A stretch of 64,000 nucleotides of DNA from Rhizobium sp. FKY42 (GTDB taxonomy: Bacteria > Pseudomonadota > Alphaproteobacteria > Rhizobiales > Rhizobiaceae). The position numbers were made by a program, and so were the translations under genes. Location of the stretch: positions 49,626-113,625 of the forward strand of contig NZ_STGA01000059.1 of assembly GCF_005222835.1 (NCBI RefSeq), given 5' to 3'. A model generated the notes under the pieces. That model searched no databases. It was not told where the DNA came from and saw only the letters and a program-made list of their open reading frames with translations. Positions within the stretch are counted from its first letter, which is position 1, and each line of letters opens with the position of its first letter. Positions 1 through 8,731 of this stretch are shown in pieces.

Positions 1-2175
1 GGTGCTGGAGGGCGTGCGCAGCGTGCCGCCTGCGATGATCGTTGGTTGCGCGGTGTTGTAGGCAGGGTCAAAATTATCCATCTTCTGGACAACGACGATG
101 GTGCTGGAGGAAACGCCCAGATTGAGGGTTTGCGTCACAGCAACGCCCGACGATTTGACCCGCATGGCAACGGCTCGCGCCGTGTTATCCAGCAGAATGC
201 CGGGGGCAAGATCCGTGGTGCCGATAAAGGTTGCCCGCAAGCTGACCTGTGTCGGTTGACCGACCAACGGCGTTACATCCCCCGTCAGGATCTCGTACCA
301 GTCATCATCGCCGGACGGCTGGATTTCCCATATGACCGAGGTGCCAGCCGGGAAGATGCCGTTATAGAGCAGCTGGATCTCTGTCATGCCGAGAGGGCAA
401 TTCAGAGTGCCGAAGTTGATGACCGTGCGCGTTCCTTCGAACTTCGCCGCATTGATGCGAAACGCGAAGTCGTTCAGGTTGTCGCCCTGCGCCCAAACGC
501 CATCGGTTGCCCAGAACAGCGAGCCTTGAGCAAACTTGTTGCCGCTCACGGTGCGCAGCGCATGGTTTCCAACCGTCACTGTGTACCAGGCGAGGCGCTT
601 TCCGGCCTCAAACAGGATCGGCTTGTCGAAGGTGAACTTCACATAACCGATTGCAAGTTCGTTGGCTTCCCGGCTGGCATTGCCGATGACGCGGGTGAAT
701 GTCGGCTGCCCCGTCTGGCTGACTTCACAGACATAGAGATAAACCGCACCACTGGAGCCGACACGCTCAAACGGCAGATCGATGGACGTTGCCAGGAAGG
801 TCTGACCGACAAGGAAGGTCTGACCGTAGATGGAGCCGTTGATGCCGTACTGCTTCACCTGCTTTTCCCAGTAGGTATAGGACCAGGTGTCGTATTGAAC
901 GGACTGGACAGCGTAGCCCTGATGGCCTTCCGATTGCGGGTTGGCGTTCCAGCCGGTGGCGTCCACCGTCTCGCCACCGAACTGGAGCGAGGGAAGCGTG
1001 CCTTCCACAAGTCCGGACGAGACATAGGATTGGCCGTTGACCGAGAAGACTTCGCCAGCGCGCGCCGCCTGCCCAACATCCGACCAGCCTGCCATATTTT
1101 CGCAGACATGGAACGACGGGCCGTAGCTGATGGAAACACCGGACGCCGTGCGTTCTATTGCCGTCTCAACCGTATGAACGCGGTCAGAGATATCCTTGTA
1201 GCCATCGTTGCCATCCACTTCGATGCGGACGACTTCGGTGTACTTCGGAAACGCCATGCCGCCGCGAAATGTCAGCTTCGGATCTTGAGCCGTTGTCAGA
1301 GCCAGCTGGTTATTGACGATCTGGTCATAGCTGGCGCGCACGCCTTCGCGAATGCGGGCAAGCCAGTCTGCGTGCGTCTTGTCCCATACCGTTTGCAGCA
1401 GGCCGTTATCATACCAGTAGGCGCGTGCCTCAGCCGGCAGATCCAGCAACCGGCGAGCGGCACCAATATCGCGCTGCATCTGGCGAATGATTTCCGGACG
1501 CGGAATCGTGGTCAGCTGCGAGGTGATGTTCGCAACGTTCGTTTCCAGTGCCGCCGTGCGCTGGATTGTGAGATCGAGGCGCCCTTCCAGAATGGTCACG
1601 CGTCCGTCGATCTCGTAGACGGATTTCACGCGCCATGCATTGCCGGGCTCTATGTCCTGAATGCCCGCCGTGGTGATGCGCACGAAGCAAACGCAGGTAT
1701 CGCCCGCGTTGACGGTGGGCCGCACCTGCGGAGCGGGACCAAGCGGCCCGCCCTGAATGAGAAATGACACATAGCGACGGTCGATTTTTGGGACGCTGGT
1801 GTTGACCGGCACACTGGTCGTCAGCGGTTGTTCACCGGTTTCAATCGGGCGATCCGAATTGATAACTTCCGTTTCTGGTCGGGCGATGATGGCCACCCAC
1901 CGGTCATCACTGGCGACGACCGGAGACCAAGACTGCAGATCGACGGTGGCAGCCACATCCATGCGGTAGACGATACCATCATCGTGCAGCTCGCCTGCCG
2001 TGATCGAGATCCGCGTGACGGAGTCCTGCGCAACAGTCAGCCTCGCCCAATGGTTTTGCCAGCCCAGACCGGATACGGTCACGCCATCCATGGCCTGACG
2101 GGCGAAAATACCGATATTGGTGAAATCCTGGGGCGGTGCGATTTCAGCCTGATTGAAGTTGAGGATCTTGTGCAT
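1..2175 (-). CDS. Phage tail fibre / receptor-binding protein (partial, runs off left edge)
   Basis: An open frame of 725 codons starts at the ATG at 2173-2175 (MHKILNFNQAEIAPPQDF) and stays open to the first base of the window, so the C-terminus is missing. The N-terminus is of the kind that docks onto a baseplate; the middle is rich in Gly, Thr, Val and aromatic residues, as in beta-structured fibres, with a short coiled-coil-like stretch (EGRLDLTIQRTAALETNVAN). A short tandem repeat reads GQTFLVGQTFLATS. It directly follows the tail protein I gene, the usual place for a fibre in Mu-like phages. Function is inferred from position and composition; receptor unknown. Confidence 0.75.
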   Translation of the reverse strand, partial: MHKILNFNQAEIAPPQDFTNIGIFARQAMDGVTVSGLGWQNHWARLTVAQDSVTRISITAGELHDDGIVYRMDVAATVDLQSWSPVVASDDRWVAIIARPETEVINSDRPIETGEQPLTTSVPVNTSVPKIDRRYVSFLIQGGPLGPAPQVRPTVNAGDTCVCFVRITTAGIQDIEPGNAWRVKSVYEIDGRVTILEGRLDLTIQRTAALETNVANITSQLTTIPRPEIIRQMQRDIGAARRLLDLPAEARAYWYDNGLLQTVWDKTHADWLARIREGVRASYDQIVNNQLALTTAQDPKLTFRGGMAFPKYTEVVRIEVDGNDGYKDISDRVHTVETAIERTASGVSISYGPSFHVCENMAGWSDVGQAARAGEVFSVNGQSYVSSGLVEGTLPSLQFGGETVDATGWNANPQSEGHQGYAVQSVQYDTWSYTYWEKQVKQYGINGSIYGQTFLVGQTFLATSIDLPFERVGSSGAVYLYVCEVSQTGQPTFTRVIGNASREANELAIGYVKFTFDKPILFEAGKRLAWYTVTVGNHALRTVSGNKFAQGSLFWATDGVWAQGDNLNDFAFRINAAKFEGTRTVINFGTLNCPLGMTEIQLLYNGIFPAGTSVIWEIQPSGDDDWYEILTGDVTPLVGQPTQVSLRATFIGTTDLAPGILLDNTARAVAMRVKSSGVAVTQTLNLGVSSSTIVVVQKMDNFDPAYNTAQPTIIAGGTLRTPSST

Positions 2176-2182
2176 GTGGTTT

Positions 2183-2851
2183 TCACCTGAGCGTTGAGCG
2201 CGGCCTGAAGGATCCGAACTTGGCGTTATCGCCGAACTTGATGCGGTCGCCGAACCGGATGCGGCGACGATGGGTAAAGCTTGCCGTGTATTCGCAGTGC
2301 TCAGCCTTCGCCGCGCGCGCGGCAGCCTTTGCCCGCTCGATCGGCTCCAGCGAGGGAGGGCGAAGTGCCGCAAGCCCAATGGCCGAACGACCGATGATGA
2401 AGGCGTTCACCGGCTTTTCGAGCGTGACCTTGATGAGATAGCGCGCCTTGAACGGCGGGTGATTGAGCGGCGTAATGCCCAGCGCCGACTGGCCAATGAC
2501 AAAGCGGGCCGGATAGGCCACGCGGTCGAGGACTTCGGCGCCGACAAACCAGAGATAGCGTTTCAGACCCTCAAACGTGCCTTTCAGCTCTGCCAGCTGT
2601 TCGCCGGGATAGATGGTCGAGACACCCGCGCACTGCGCAATCATTTCCCGTTTCGTTGCCTCTGACCAGTCGTCATACCAGAGATCAACCGAGTGATGCG
2701 CCGCAAGCCAGGGCAGAAACCGCACAGGCGTCTGGTACGGGTCCATGATCTGCGCATATGGCACTGGCAAATCATCCGACATTCCTGCGGCTATCGCAAA
2801 TTCGAACGGTCCTGACGAAGACGGCGGCATAATCGCCCGTACATCACTCAT
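2183..2851 (-). CDS. Phage tail protein I (baseplate)
   Basis: The 222-residue product matches the P2 gpI / Mu gp48 tail protein I family: an N-terminal half with a PYAQIMDPYQTPVRFLPWLA core, in which a Leu-Pro-Trp-Leu-Ala motif followed by a WYDDWSE segment is typical. It overlaps the baseplate J gene by 4 bases, implying translational coupling, and is followed 8 bases later by the fibre gene. The C-terminal tail is basic (THRRRIRFGDRIKFGDNAKF) and contains a small FGD repeat. It should sit at the edge of the baseplate and connect to the fibre. Confidence 0.85.
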   Translation of the reverse strand: MSDVRAIMPPSSSGPFEFAIAAGMSDDLPVPYAQIMDPYQTPVRFLPWLAAHHSVDLWYDDWSEATKREMIAQCAGVSTIYPGEQLAELKGTFEGLKRYLWFVGAEVLDRVAYPARFVIGQSALGITPLNHPPFKARYLIKVTLEKPVNAFIIGRSAIGLAALRPPSLEPIERAKAAARAAKAEHCEYTASFTHRRRIRFGDRIKFGDNAKFGSFRPRSTLR

Positions 2852-3792
2852 GATCGGACCTCCGGTGTGATCGTCAATGCAGTCATGGCCGGCACCTTGT
2901 ATGGATCCGGCGGGATAGCGACCGGTGACAGGTCACGCACCTTGATGATATTTGCGCCGTAGGCACTGCCTGCCAGCAGACCACCGGGGATTTCGCCGCC
3001 AATCAGAGTGCGCTGTAGCGCAGCGGCTCGCACACGTGTTTCCGCTTCCGCGACCAGCACCGATGGTGCCGGACCTGCGCCCGGAACCTCAATCACCAGA
3101 GAGACCGCATATTCCACTCGCGTGGCCGCCAGCACTGAAACCGCCACACCTTCCGGCGAACGGTTCACTGCGCGAACCGCATTTCGAACCGCTGTCAACT
3201 CGCCAGACGTGGGCAGTCGCCCGGATGGGCCGATGATCACCACGTCCGTATCGCCGCGCCGCCCATGCACATCAAAGCCATTCACGCGGGCGTCCCAGAG
3301 ACCAAGCGTTTTATCTGCCGACTGCGGCCATGCGCTCCAGGCATCGAACAAATAGCGACCGGCAGAACCCGCTGCAGGCGCATCATAGGAAAGCAGATAG
3401 CGCCGAAGAAGTGCCGCATCGCCTTCCATGACCTCGGCGGCATTCGCGGTGGCGGGCTGGGCAACCAGCCTCTCGATATTTCGGCTTGCGACCACGTTAT
3501 CAAGGTCCGCACCGGTCGCACGAACGGCTAGAAGCGCCATGATCCCATCGTTGACGCGCTGACGATCATAAAGCCGCAGATTGCTCCAGGTGCGCAGTTC
3601 GGTGATGACGGGATCGGTCTTGATGTTCTCGACCGTGTATTCCTTCAAGCTCGGATCAATGGCACGCGACGCCGCATAATCGGCCACAAACCGCTCAACG
3701 GCTCCGGCAAACATCACATCGAAATCCAGCGGCTCAATGGCGGCAGGAAGCGGAATTCTGGAAAGGTCTATAGCTGTCGGAGCGTAGATCAT
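2848..3792 (-). CDS. Baseplate assembly protein J (gp47/P2 J family)
   Basis: The 314-residue product has the standard length and layout of P2 gpJ/Mu gp47 wedge proteins: an N-terminal helical region (FVADYAASRAIDP), a central DIDNVVASRNIER-like segment and the C-terminal beta region GRLPTSGELTAVRNAVRAVN. It overlaps the upstream GpW-like gene and the downstream tail I gene by 4 bases each, a compact W-J-I baseplate operon as in P2. Confidence 0.88.
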   Translation of the reverse strand: MIYAPTAIDLSRIPLPAAIEPLDFDVMFAGAVERFVADYAASRAIDPSLKEYTVENIKTDPVITELRTWSNLRLYDRQRVNDGIMALLAVRATGADLDNVVASRNIERLVAQPATANAAEVMEGDAALLRRYLLSYDAPAAGSAGRYLFDAWSAWPQSADKTLGLWDARVNGFDVHGRRGDTDVVIIGPSGRLPTSGELTAVRNAVRAVNRSPEGVAVSVLAATRVEYAVSLVIEVPGAGPAPSVLVAEAETRVRAAALQRTLIGGEIPGGLLAGSAYGANIIKVRDLSPVAIPPDPYKVPAMTALTITPEVRS

Positions 3793-4184
3793 GACAAGCT
3801 CCGCAGCGGCTTGGCCGCAATCGAGAGATCGACGGCAATCTCATAATTCCCATAGCGACCTTCCGGGTAGTAGATGCCGCCATGGCGAAGACCGAGCGCG
3901 CCAGCCTCCGAAAGCCGGACCAGCTGGATCTGCTTCAGCTCATATTCCGGCTCCCAGCGCGCGGCAGACGCGGCAAGCTCGCCATAGATCTGAAGGGCAA
4001 GGGCGGGTGTGAGATCTTCAGCCAGATAAGAGCGGAGCCGGTTCCCGAAATCGAGCAGCATCGGCATGGTATCGACCGGCGTCGACCAGATCTTGCCGAG
4101 CGATTGCGCGAGATGTTGCGGGCCGGTGATGATCTCACCTGTCCGGGCATCGCGTCCGCTCCTGTATCTGATCTCTCCTGCCAT
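3789..4184 (-). CDS. GPW/gp25-family baseplate protein (P2 W-like)
   Basis: 131 residues, with the LGKIWSTPVDTMPMLLDFGN segment and following YLAEDLTPALALQIYGELAA typical of gp25/GpW lysozyme-like baseplate proteins (usually 110-140 residues). It lies immediately before baseplate J with a 4-base overlap. Expected to form the inner wedge core that nucleates the sheath. Confidence 0.85.
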   Translation of the reverse strand: MAGEIRYRSGRDARTGEIITGPQHLAQSLGKIWSTPVDTMPMLLDFGNRLRSYLAEDLTPALALQIYGELAASAARWEPEYELKQIQLVRLSEAGALGLRHGGIYYPEGRYGNYEIAVDLSIAAKPLRSLS

Positions 4185-4210
4185 GCCTTTTTCAAATCCT
4201 CAAACCTGCC

Positions 4211-4513
4211 TCAAACGTCCTTTGAAGCCGCTTCTGTCGTCTCTTCCTCAGAAGCTTCGGGCAGCCCTTCCGGCCTGATGTGAAGCGCCAGAAGTTCGCC
4301 CCGCGCTTCCTCTTCCGTCAGGCGCAGCACATCGCCTGCCTGAACACGGCGACCGGCCACGCGCGGCGGTGCCTTGTCGCTCACCACATAAGCAGAGCGG
4401 TCGTCGATGATCGGGCTGACAGCTGCCGAGGATGTCTTGGACTGAGGTGCCTGACCTTCTTCGGGCTTTGTTGCCGACGGTGCCTCTGATGCGGATCGTG
4501 GTGCTTTCGCCAT
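4211..4513 (-). CDS. Small phage protein of unknown function in baseplate operon
   Basis: 100 residues from ATG 4513, preceded by AAGGGA at good spacing; an upstream in-frame extension was rejected because it overlaps the V gene and lacks a ribosome site. The N-terminal 45 residues are low-complexity (Ser, Ala, Pro, Glu); the second half has VAGRRVQAGDVLRLTEEEA and resembles in size and position the small DUF2635-type proteins of Mu-like phages, but I cannot assign a family. On the coding strand it contains CAGCTGTCAGCCC, a partial copy of the late-promoter palindrome. Confidence 0.6.
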   Translation of the reverse strand: MAKAPRSASEAPSATKPEEGQAPQSKTSSAAVSPIIDDRSAYVVSDKAPPRVAGRRVQAGDVLRLTEEEARGELLALHIRPEGLPEASEEETTEAASKDV

Positions 4514-4532
4514 GAGGCGTTCCCTTCTTCGG

Positions 4533-5057
4533 TTAGCGAGGTGGCGGGCCGCTGAGATCGCCGCCCTTTTCAACATTGGTGTGGGTGTGGCCTTCGCCGA
4601 TGTAGACATCCTCATGCGTCAGCGTTCCGCCTCCGGTGCGGACATTGCCGACGAGATAGATGTCTTCGGCCTCAATACGGATCGGCCCTGCCTTGCGCTT
4701 GAACACGCTGGTATCGCTGGCATCCGATGGCGATTGATGATCGCGGTCGAAAGAGGCTGGAACGGCAATCGAGCCTTCGCCGATCGTGCCGGACATCGAC
4801 ACCATCAGCATCTGTTCGCCTTCTTCCGGCTGGCTGTGAATGGAAAGCGCGCCGACGCCTGCTTCCTGCCAGCGAAGCCAAGGGGAAAGCACCGGCTCAC
4901 CTTTCGACGTCTTGCCGAGCACGAGGCGAAGACGGCGCTTTTCCGGATCGACCGGGCCGACCTTGCCGGAGATCAGCATCTGGGCAAGCCGCCGCTCGGC
5001 GGCGTTGATCTGGGCTGCCTGCCTGCGCAATTCCAGCGAATAGGGATCACGCATCAT
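4533..5057 (-). CDS. Baseplate assembly protein V (spike)
   Basis: 174 residues from ATG 5057 (MMRDPYSLEL), preceded by AAGGGA with an 8-base gap. It shows the gpV/gp45 layout: an N-terminal helix (QAAQINAAERRLAQML), an OB-like domain (GKVGPVDPEKRRLRLVLG) and the PWLRWQEAGVGALSIHSQPE segment, ending with DVYIGEGHTHTNVEKGGDL, a His-containing apex characteristic of spike proteins. It forms the membrane-piercing central spike. Confidence 0.87.
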   Translation of the reverse strand: MMRDPYSLELRRQAAQINAAERRLAQMLISGKVGPVDPEKRRLRLVLGKTSKGEPVLSPWLRWQEAGVGALSIHSQPEEGEQMLMVSMSGTIGEGSIAVPASFDRDHQSPSDASDTSVFKRKAGPIRIEAEDIYLVGNVRTGGGTLTHEDVYIGEGHTHTNVEKGGDLSGPPPR

Positions 5058-5676
5058 CGGCGACTTCCCTTGCCGGTATCCAAGGCGAGATCTCCTCGAT
5101 CTGTTGCGCCTGGTCGTATTCGATGAGGCCGGTATCCTCGTTGAAACGGCCGAGATGATCGGGGAAGATGCTGTCGCCGATATCGATGATCTCCTGCGAC
5201 CAGGTGACGGCATAATAGGCGGTGCCCTGGTCGGCATCCTTGATGGTGAAGATCGGCTTCAGCTCCGGAATGCTGGAGCCGGGAACCGGCATCACGTTCG
5301 GGCGACCCCACATGGTCGTTTCCAGATCCGAGAGAATGCGCAGCAGCTGCGCGCCGATCGCAAGACCGACGGCTTCCTTCTCGACGCGCCGGTTTGCCAC
5401 GGCCTTCGCCTCGGCGGCGATATAGGCGACCCATTCGACCGTGCAGCAGTAGGAACCGTCGGAGAGTGGTGTCGGGCGAATGCGCGACCAACCGATGCCG
5501 ATGCCCGGAGCGACCACGACCTTCCGCGCCACCAGTTCGGAAAGATCCACCTTGCCCGGATGCAGTGTCACGGAAACACCGGGAAGCAATGGCTTCAGGG
5601 TTTCCACAATCGCGGCATGGGTCGCAGCCAGCGGATCGGAGGTCAGAAGAACGGAAAGGCTGACAGGCTCGATCAT
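5047..5676 (-). CDS. DUF1834 family protein (Mu gp37-like)
   Basis: 209 residues. Position after DUF1320 and gpG-like genes, and the WSRIRPTPLSDGSYCCTVEW core, fit the Mu gp37/DUF1834 family of head-tail connector or tail-completion proteins. It overlaps the virion-morphogenesis gene by 4 bases at its start and the baseplate V gene by 11 bases at its end, so all are probably co-translated. Confidence 0.75.
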   Translation of the reverse strand: MIEPVSLSVLLTSDPLAATHAAIVETLKPLLPGVSVTLHPGKVDLSELVARKVVVAPGIGIGWSRIRPTPLSDGSYCCTVEWVAYIAAEAKAVANRRVEKEAVGLAIGAQLLRILSDLETTMWGRPNVMPVPGSSIPELKPIFTIKDADQGTAYYAVTWSQEIIDIGDSIFPDHLGRFNEDTGLIEYDQAQQIEEISPWIPAREVADDA

Positions 5677-6152
5677 AGCAGCATCCCGAAGTGATCGGTG
5701 ACGAGTTCAATGATTTCCCGCTCGTTCTCGGACGAGATCCCGATGAAGGGTCGGGCGGGAATGGTGACCTTTTGAGCGGTCACGTACTTACCGCCGATTT
5801 TGAATGACAGAGCATCTTTCTCCTTCGGCACGATGACAGCGCCGTCCTGGTGGACGTGGGCATATTCCCATGTGTTGCCCCATTCGGCCTGATCGGCAGA
5901 AGCCGTCCAGGCGAGCGAGGCCAGAAGATGCTGGCCGCTTTGCATCAGGATCGACGTGCCCTCGTGGTTCGGCTTCCAGGGCGTACCGTCAGGTGCGGTC
6001 TTTTCTTCTTCGATGCGACGGCGTGTTTGCGTCTCTCCGATCGACGCAATGTCGGTCATCAGTCCTTCAGCGTTGAAATCGAAGATCGGCCGCAGCTTCC
6101 TGAAGATGCCGTCGAGGTCGGCGGCATCGATGGTGATCGAGATCCCGCTCAT
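5673..6152 (-). CDS. Phage virion morphogenesis protein (Mu gpG family)
   Basis: 159 residues. Features of the family are ETQTRRRIEEEKTAPDGTPW, in which a Pro-Asp-Gly-x-Pro-Trp motif is diagnostic, and the C-terminal IPARPFIGISSENEREI (ARPFxG motif). In Mu and P2-like phages these are tail-completion proteins that finish the tail end for head joining. Four-base overlaps on both sides. Confidence 0.85.
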   Translation of the reverse strand: MSGISITIDAADLDGIFRKLRPIFDFNAEGLMTDIASIGETQTRRRIEEEKTAPDGTPWKPNHEGTSILMQSGQHLLASLAWTASADQAEWGNTWEYAHVHQDGAVIVPKEKDALSFKIGGKYVTAQKVTIPARPFIGISSENEREIIELVTDHFGMLL

Positions 6153-6613
6153 ATCCGGCCAAGCCTCTCGCGGGTGAACATCCGCTCCGGTGCGGTCAGC
6201 ACGACCTCGTTCTGGCCGATGTCACCGGCCTCAACGCCTTCTGTTACCGGAGCGGTGCTGGTGACGGTTCCCAGCGCACCTTTGCCGGAAGCGATGGCCT
6301 CAAGCCGCTTCACCGCCTGGTCGTAGCGTTCCTTGATGTTTTCCGTCGAACGGCTGAAGTCGAGCGCGATCCGGTAGAACGCAATGTCGATGCAATAGAG
6401 CTTCAGAACCGCGAGAGAGGTTTCATCCAGCGCGGAAAGATCAGCCACTGAGTAGCGGGCAGCCAGAATGGCGCGGATCTCGGTCGAGGCATCCGCAATA
6501 CAGGCCTCGATCCGGACATCGTCGCGCAAGCCCGTCTGTTCGTCAGCCGCCGTCAGCGTCAGCAGATCACGATACCGCGCTTCGATGTCTGCAATGGTGG
6601 CGTAAGGCTGCAT
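6149..6613 (-). CDS. DUF1320 family protein (Mu gp36-like)
   Basis: 154 residues. It begins MQPYATIADIEARYRDLLTL and continues with an all-helical DASTEIRAILAARY segment, the hallmark of DUF1320 head-tail adaptor proteins of Mu-like phages. It acts at the head-tail interface. It is preceded by a 179-base stretch with no convincing gene and overlaps the downstream gpG-like gene. Confidence 0.82.
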   Translation of the reverse strand: MQPYATIADIEARYRDLLTLTAADEQTGLRDDVRIEACIADASTEIRAILAARYSVADLSALDETSLAVLKLYCIDIAFYRIALDFSRSTENIKERYDQAVKRLEAIASGKGALGTVTSTAPVTEGVEAGDIGQNEVVLTAPERMFTRERLGRI

Positions 6614-6792
6614 GATAACGTCCTGTTTAAATGAGGTGCCGGTCTCTCCCGGCTGTCGCGTCCATTGTCAGACGTTGCAGGCTCCGTGCGCGCGGGCCTC
6701 GCCAACTTGCATCTCCCGTCATCAGATCCGCCGTTTAAGCTTTGGGGCGGGTGGCCTGACCGTTGTCGCCGGATGCTTTCGCTCGGTATTCT
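6614..6792. other. Short non-coding gap in head-tail region
   Basis: 179 bases between the HI1506-like gene and the DUF1320 gene. On the minus strand, one frame off the stop of the upstream gene, 19 codons read EEYRAKASGDNGQATRPKA before a TAA; this may be the tail of a frameshifted C-terminus. A 31-codon ORF (MTGDASWRGPRARS) also fits but has no support. No terminator or promoter is obvious. Confidence 0.4.
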
Positions 6793-7284
6793 TCAGTCCG
6801 TTTCGTCGGCAGGCCGCTCTTCGTAACGGCCATCGATCTTGAGGTACGGGTCAGCGCGAAGGGCTTCAACGGTAGCTACCGGATCGTCACCCAGATCTTC
6901 CCCACGAAGCTCGACGGGGACCGGGCCGAACGAAATCCCAGCACGACGGCGCGGGCCTGCCGGAGCGGAAACAATGAGTACCTGTTCGCCGATCATCATT
7001 TGCGAGGCGACGGGTGCGTCCTTGGTGGACAGATCGGGATTATCCTTGGCAGCCAGAACCATGGCAGAGATTGCCTTGCTGAGGAGAACATCACGCTCAG
7101 TTTCTGGCAGCGCATTCCACTGCTCAACCGACAGACCAGACTCCTGCTGTGTCACGAACACGACTTCGCCGAGCTGCAATTTGAGGTCGGGCGCAATCTC
7201 AATCAGGTCCGGAAATGTGTTCGAGCCATTGAGCGTCTCGTTGTCCTTCAGCTTCTCGGTTGTCTTCGCAGGCTGCTTTGCCAT
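6793..7284 (-). CDS. HI1506-related phage head/tail protein (Mu gp35-like)
   Basis: 163 residues. The N-terminal MAKQPAKTTEKLKD is a basic, flexible leader; the FPDLIEIAPDLKLQLGEVV segment followed by GLSVEQWNALPETERD fits the family represented by HI1506 of the Haemophilus FluMu prophage and Mu gp35. The C-terminus resembles a short helical peptide (VATVEALRADPYLKIDGRY). It lies between the capsid gene and DUF1320 as in FluMu. Function unknown. Confidence 0.65.
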   Translation of the reverse strand: MAKQPAKTTEKLKDNETLNGSNTFPDLIEIAPDLKLQLGEVVFVTQQESGLSVEQWNALPETERDVLLSKAISAMVLAAKDNPDLSTKDAPVASQMMIGEQVLIVSAPAGPRRRAGISFGPVPVELRGEDLGDDPVATVEALRADPYLKIDGRYEERPADETD

Positions 7285-7340
7285 GACTGTCTCCGTTGGG
7301 TTCTCGGGAAAGCGGCTCGATCAGCCGTTTGCCGGAAAAC

Positions 7341-7368
7341 CCGCTGACCCGATTGCGCAGGTCAGCGG
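7341..7368 (-). terminator. Candidate intrinsic terminator after the major capsid gene
   Basis: A perfect 9-bp stem, CCGCTGACC paired with GGTCAGCGG, with a 10-base loop, lies 20 bases past the stop of the capsid gene and is followed on the minus strand by GTTTTCC. It would reduce transcription from the capsid genes into the tail genes. The U-run is short, so partial termination is more likely. Confidence 0.5.
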
Positions 7369-7387
7369 TGCTAAGCGTTTGGCTAAA

Positions 7388-8284
7388 TCAGCCGAGCATC
7401 GGCGCGTGCATCAGCTGCACAAGGTTGCGGTCCACGTTCGTGGTGCCGTTGACCTGTTCGGACATCAGGATGTCGCGCGCCTTGAAGTGATTGGTGTTGC
7501 CGACGATGAGATGCGTGGGCTTGATGTTCAGCTTGCGGCCCTCGTCATCGGTGAAGTTCGTCATCGCCGTATAGGCGGCGCGCAGATTGGCGGCGGTCAG
7601 GTCCGCCTTGGAGCCGAACGCCATCTGCCAGAAGCCGAAACCGGCTGCCACACGGGCATCGACACCATAGAGATACTGATCGCGCATGAAGACGTGATCG
7701 GAGGTCTTGCCGTCTTCCTTGGTCGTGAAGTCGTAGTCGCGGCGGCGCTGGAATACGAAAGGCTTCAGCGGACGTGACAGGTCTGCCAGGATCCACGTCT
7801 CGCCAGAGCCTGCCTGCATGTTGGAAACAGAAACTTCCTGTCCCGGCTGGCCGACCGGATGATCGGTGTCGAAGAAGAACTGGCCGTCATAGCAAAGCGA
7901 GGTGAAGCCGCTGTTTATCAGTTCGAAGGTGATTTCGTCCGGATGCTGGGCGGCGGATTGCCCCATCATCTGGAAACGCGCCGAGTAGAGGCTCAGCTTG
8001 TCGTCTTCGATATCGTCCCGCTCGACGCCGATGGTCATTTCGAACTTGCGGTTGACGATGCTGTAGCCCTTGGCCGTCAGCTGCTTGACGCGGCGATCAC
8101 CGATCCATTCGCGCATCTTTGGCATGTCGCCGAGCCACGAATAGACTTCCTCGCGGCTGTTGGACGGCACAACCGTCGCAACCGAAGTATACATGGCCGT
8201 CGTCGCAGCGAATGCCATCTGATAGGTCGTCTTGAAGCCCTTGAAGGCGGCATCAAGCAAGGCGGGCGTAATCACGCGTGCCAT
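7388..8284 (-). CDS. Major head subunit (Mu gpT family)
   Basis: 298 residues, the normal length for Mu gpT-like capsid proteins. It begins MARVITPALLDAAFKGFKTT and contains YSWLGDMPKMREWIGDRRV and FFDTDHPVGQPGQEVSVSN, both strongly conserved in this family. It follows the protease/scaffold and DUF2190 genes, the Mu head order I-(decoration)-T. It builds the icosahedral shell. Confidence 0.93.
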   Translation of the reverse strand: MARVITPALLDAAFKGFKTTYQMAFAATTAMYTSVATVVPSNSREEVYSWLGDMPKMREWIGDRRVKQLTAKGYSIVNRKFEMTIGVERDDIEDDKLSLYSARFQMMGQSAAQHPDEITFELINSGFTSLCYDGQFFFDTDHPVGQPGQEVSVSNMQAGSGETWILADLSRPLKPFVFQRRRDYDFTTKEDGKTSDHVFMRDQYLYGVDARVAAGFGFWQMAFGSKADLTAANLRAAYTAMTNFTDDEGRKLNIKPTHLIVGNTNHFKARDILMSEQVNGTTNVDRNLVQLMHAPMLG

Positions 8285-8305
8285 GGGGTTTCCTTTCTGG
8301 AGAGG

Positions 8306-8710
8306 TTAAGCGCCGATGCGCACGAAGACGCCATCGGCATCGACTTCGATGACCTTGCCCGCAATGGAGCGGGTATTCGTGCCGGAGGTCTTCGCCACCG
8401 TCTGGTCATCGACGATGTAACAATCCTTGCCGATATCGGCGGCGGTAACGGCATCGGTGGCAAGGTTCGCAAACTTGAACGTGCCGCGTTCGACCGGCAC
8501 CTTCTTTGCGCCATCAGCGCCGGAGTTCACGACCGTCACTTGCGCGATGCCAAGCGCGATCAGGCCGGTGGCCGTGCGGCCGGGAACAGCGAGACCGCTA
8601 TCCATGACGACAAGGCCGCCCTGGTGGATGGTCGTGGCACCCTTGACGGGTGGGTTATACTGGCGGCCCTCGGTCTGGACGACGGGTCGGGCCTGGCTCA
8701 AAGGGGTCAT
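8306..8710 (-). CDS. DUF2190 capsid decoration / cement protein
   Basis: 134 residues. Start MTPLSQARPVVQTEGRQYNP and the pattern of two short beta domains (GLIALGIAQVTVVNSGADG; IAGKVIEVDADGVFVRIG) match DUF2190 proteins, found between protease and capsid genes in Mu-like and other phages and related to cement proteins. Predicted to stabilise the expanded capsid. Confidence 0.78.
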   Translation of the reverse strand: MTPLSQARPVVQTEGRQYNPPVKGATTIHQGGLVVMDSGLAVPGRTATGLIALGIAQVTVVNSGADGAKKVPVERGTFKFANLATDAVTAADIGKDCYIVDDQTVAKTSGTNTRSIAGKVIEVDADGVFVRIGA

Positions 8711-8731
8711 CTTTGTCTCCAGAGATTGAGG

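Noticed and set aside
46..1767. A 573-codon open frame on the plus strand
   Set aside because: It is antisense to the tail-fibre gene, which is open over the whole stretch and continues from ATG 2175 in phage operon order; the plus-strand product has no family features.
2351..2359. GGGAGGG in the prophage as a KOPS-like motif
   Set aside because: It lacks the N between GGG and AGGG, so it does not match GGGNAGGG.
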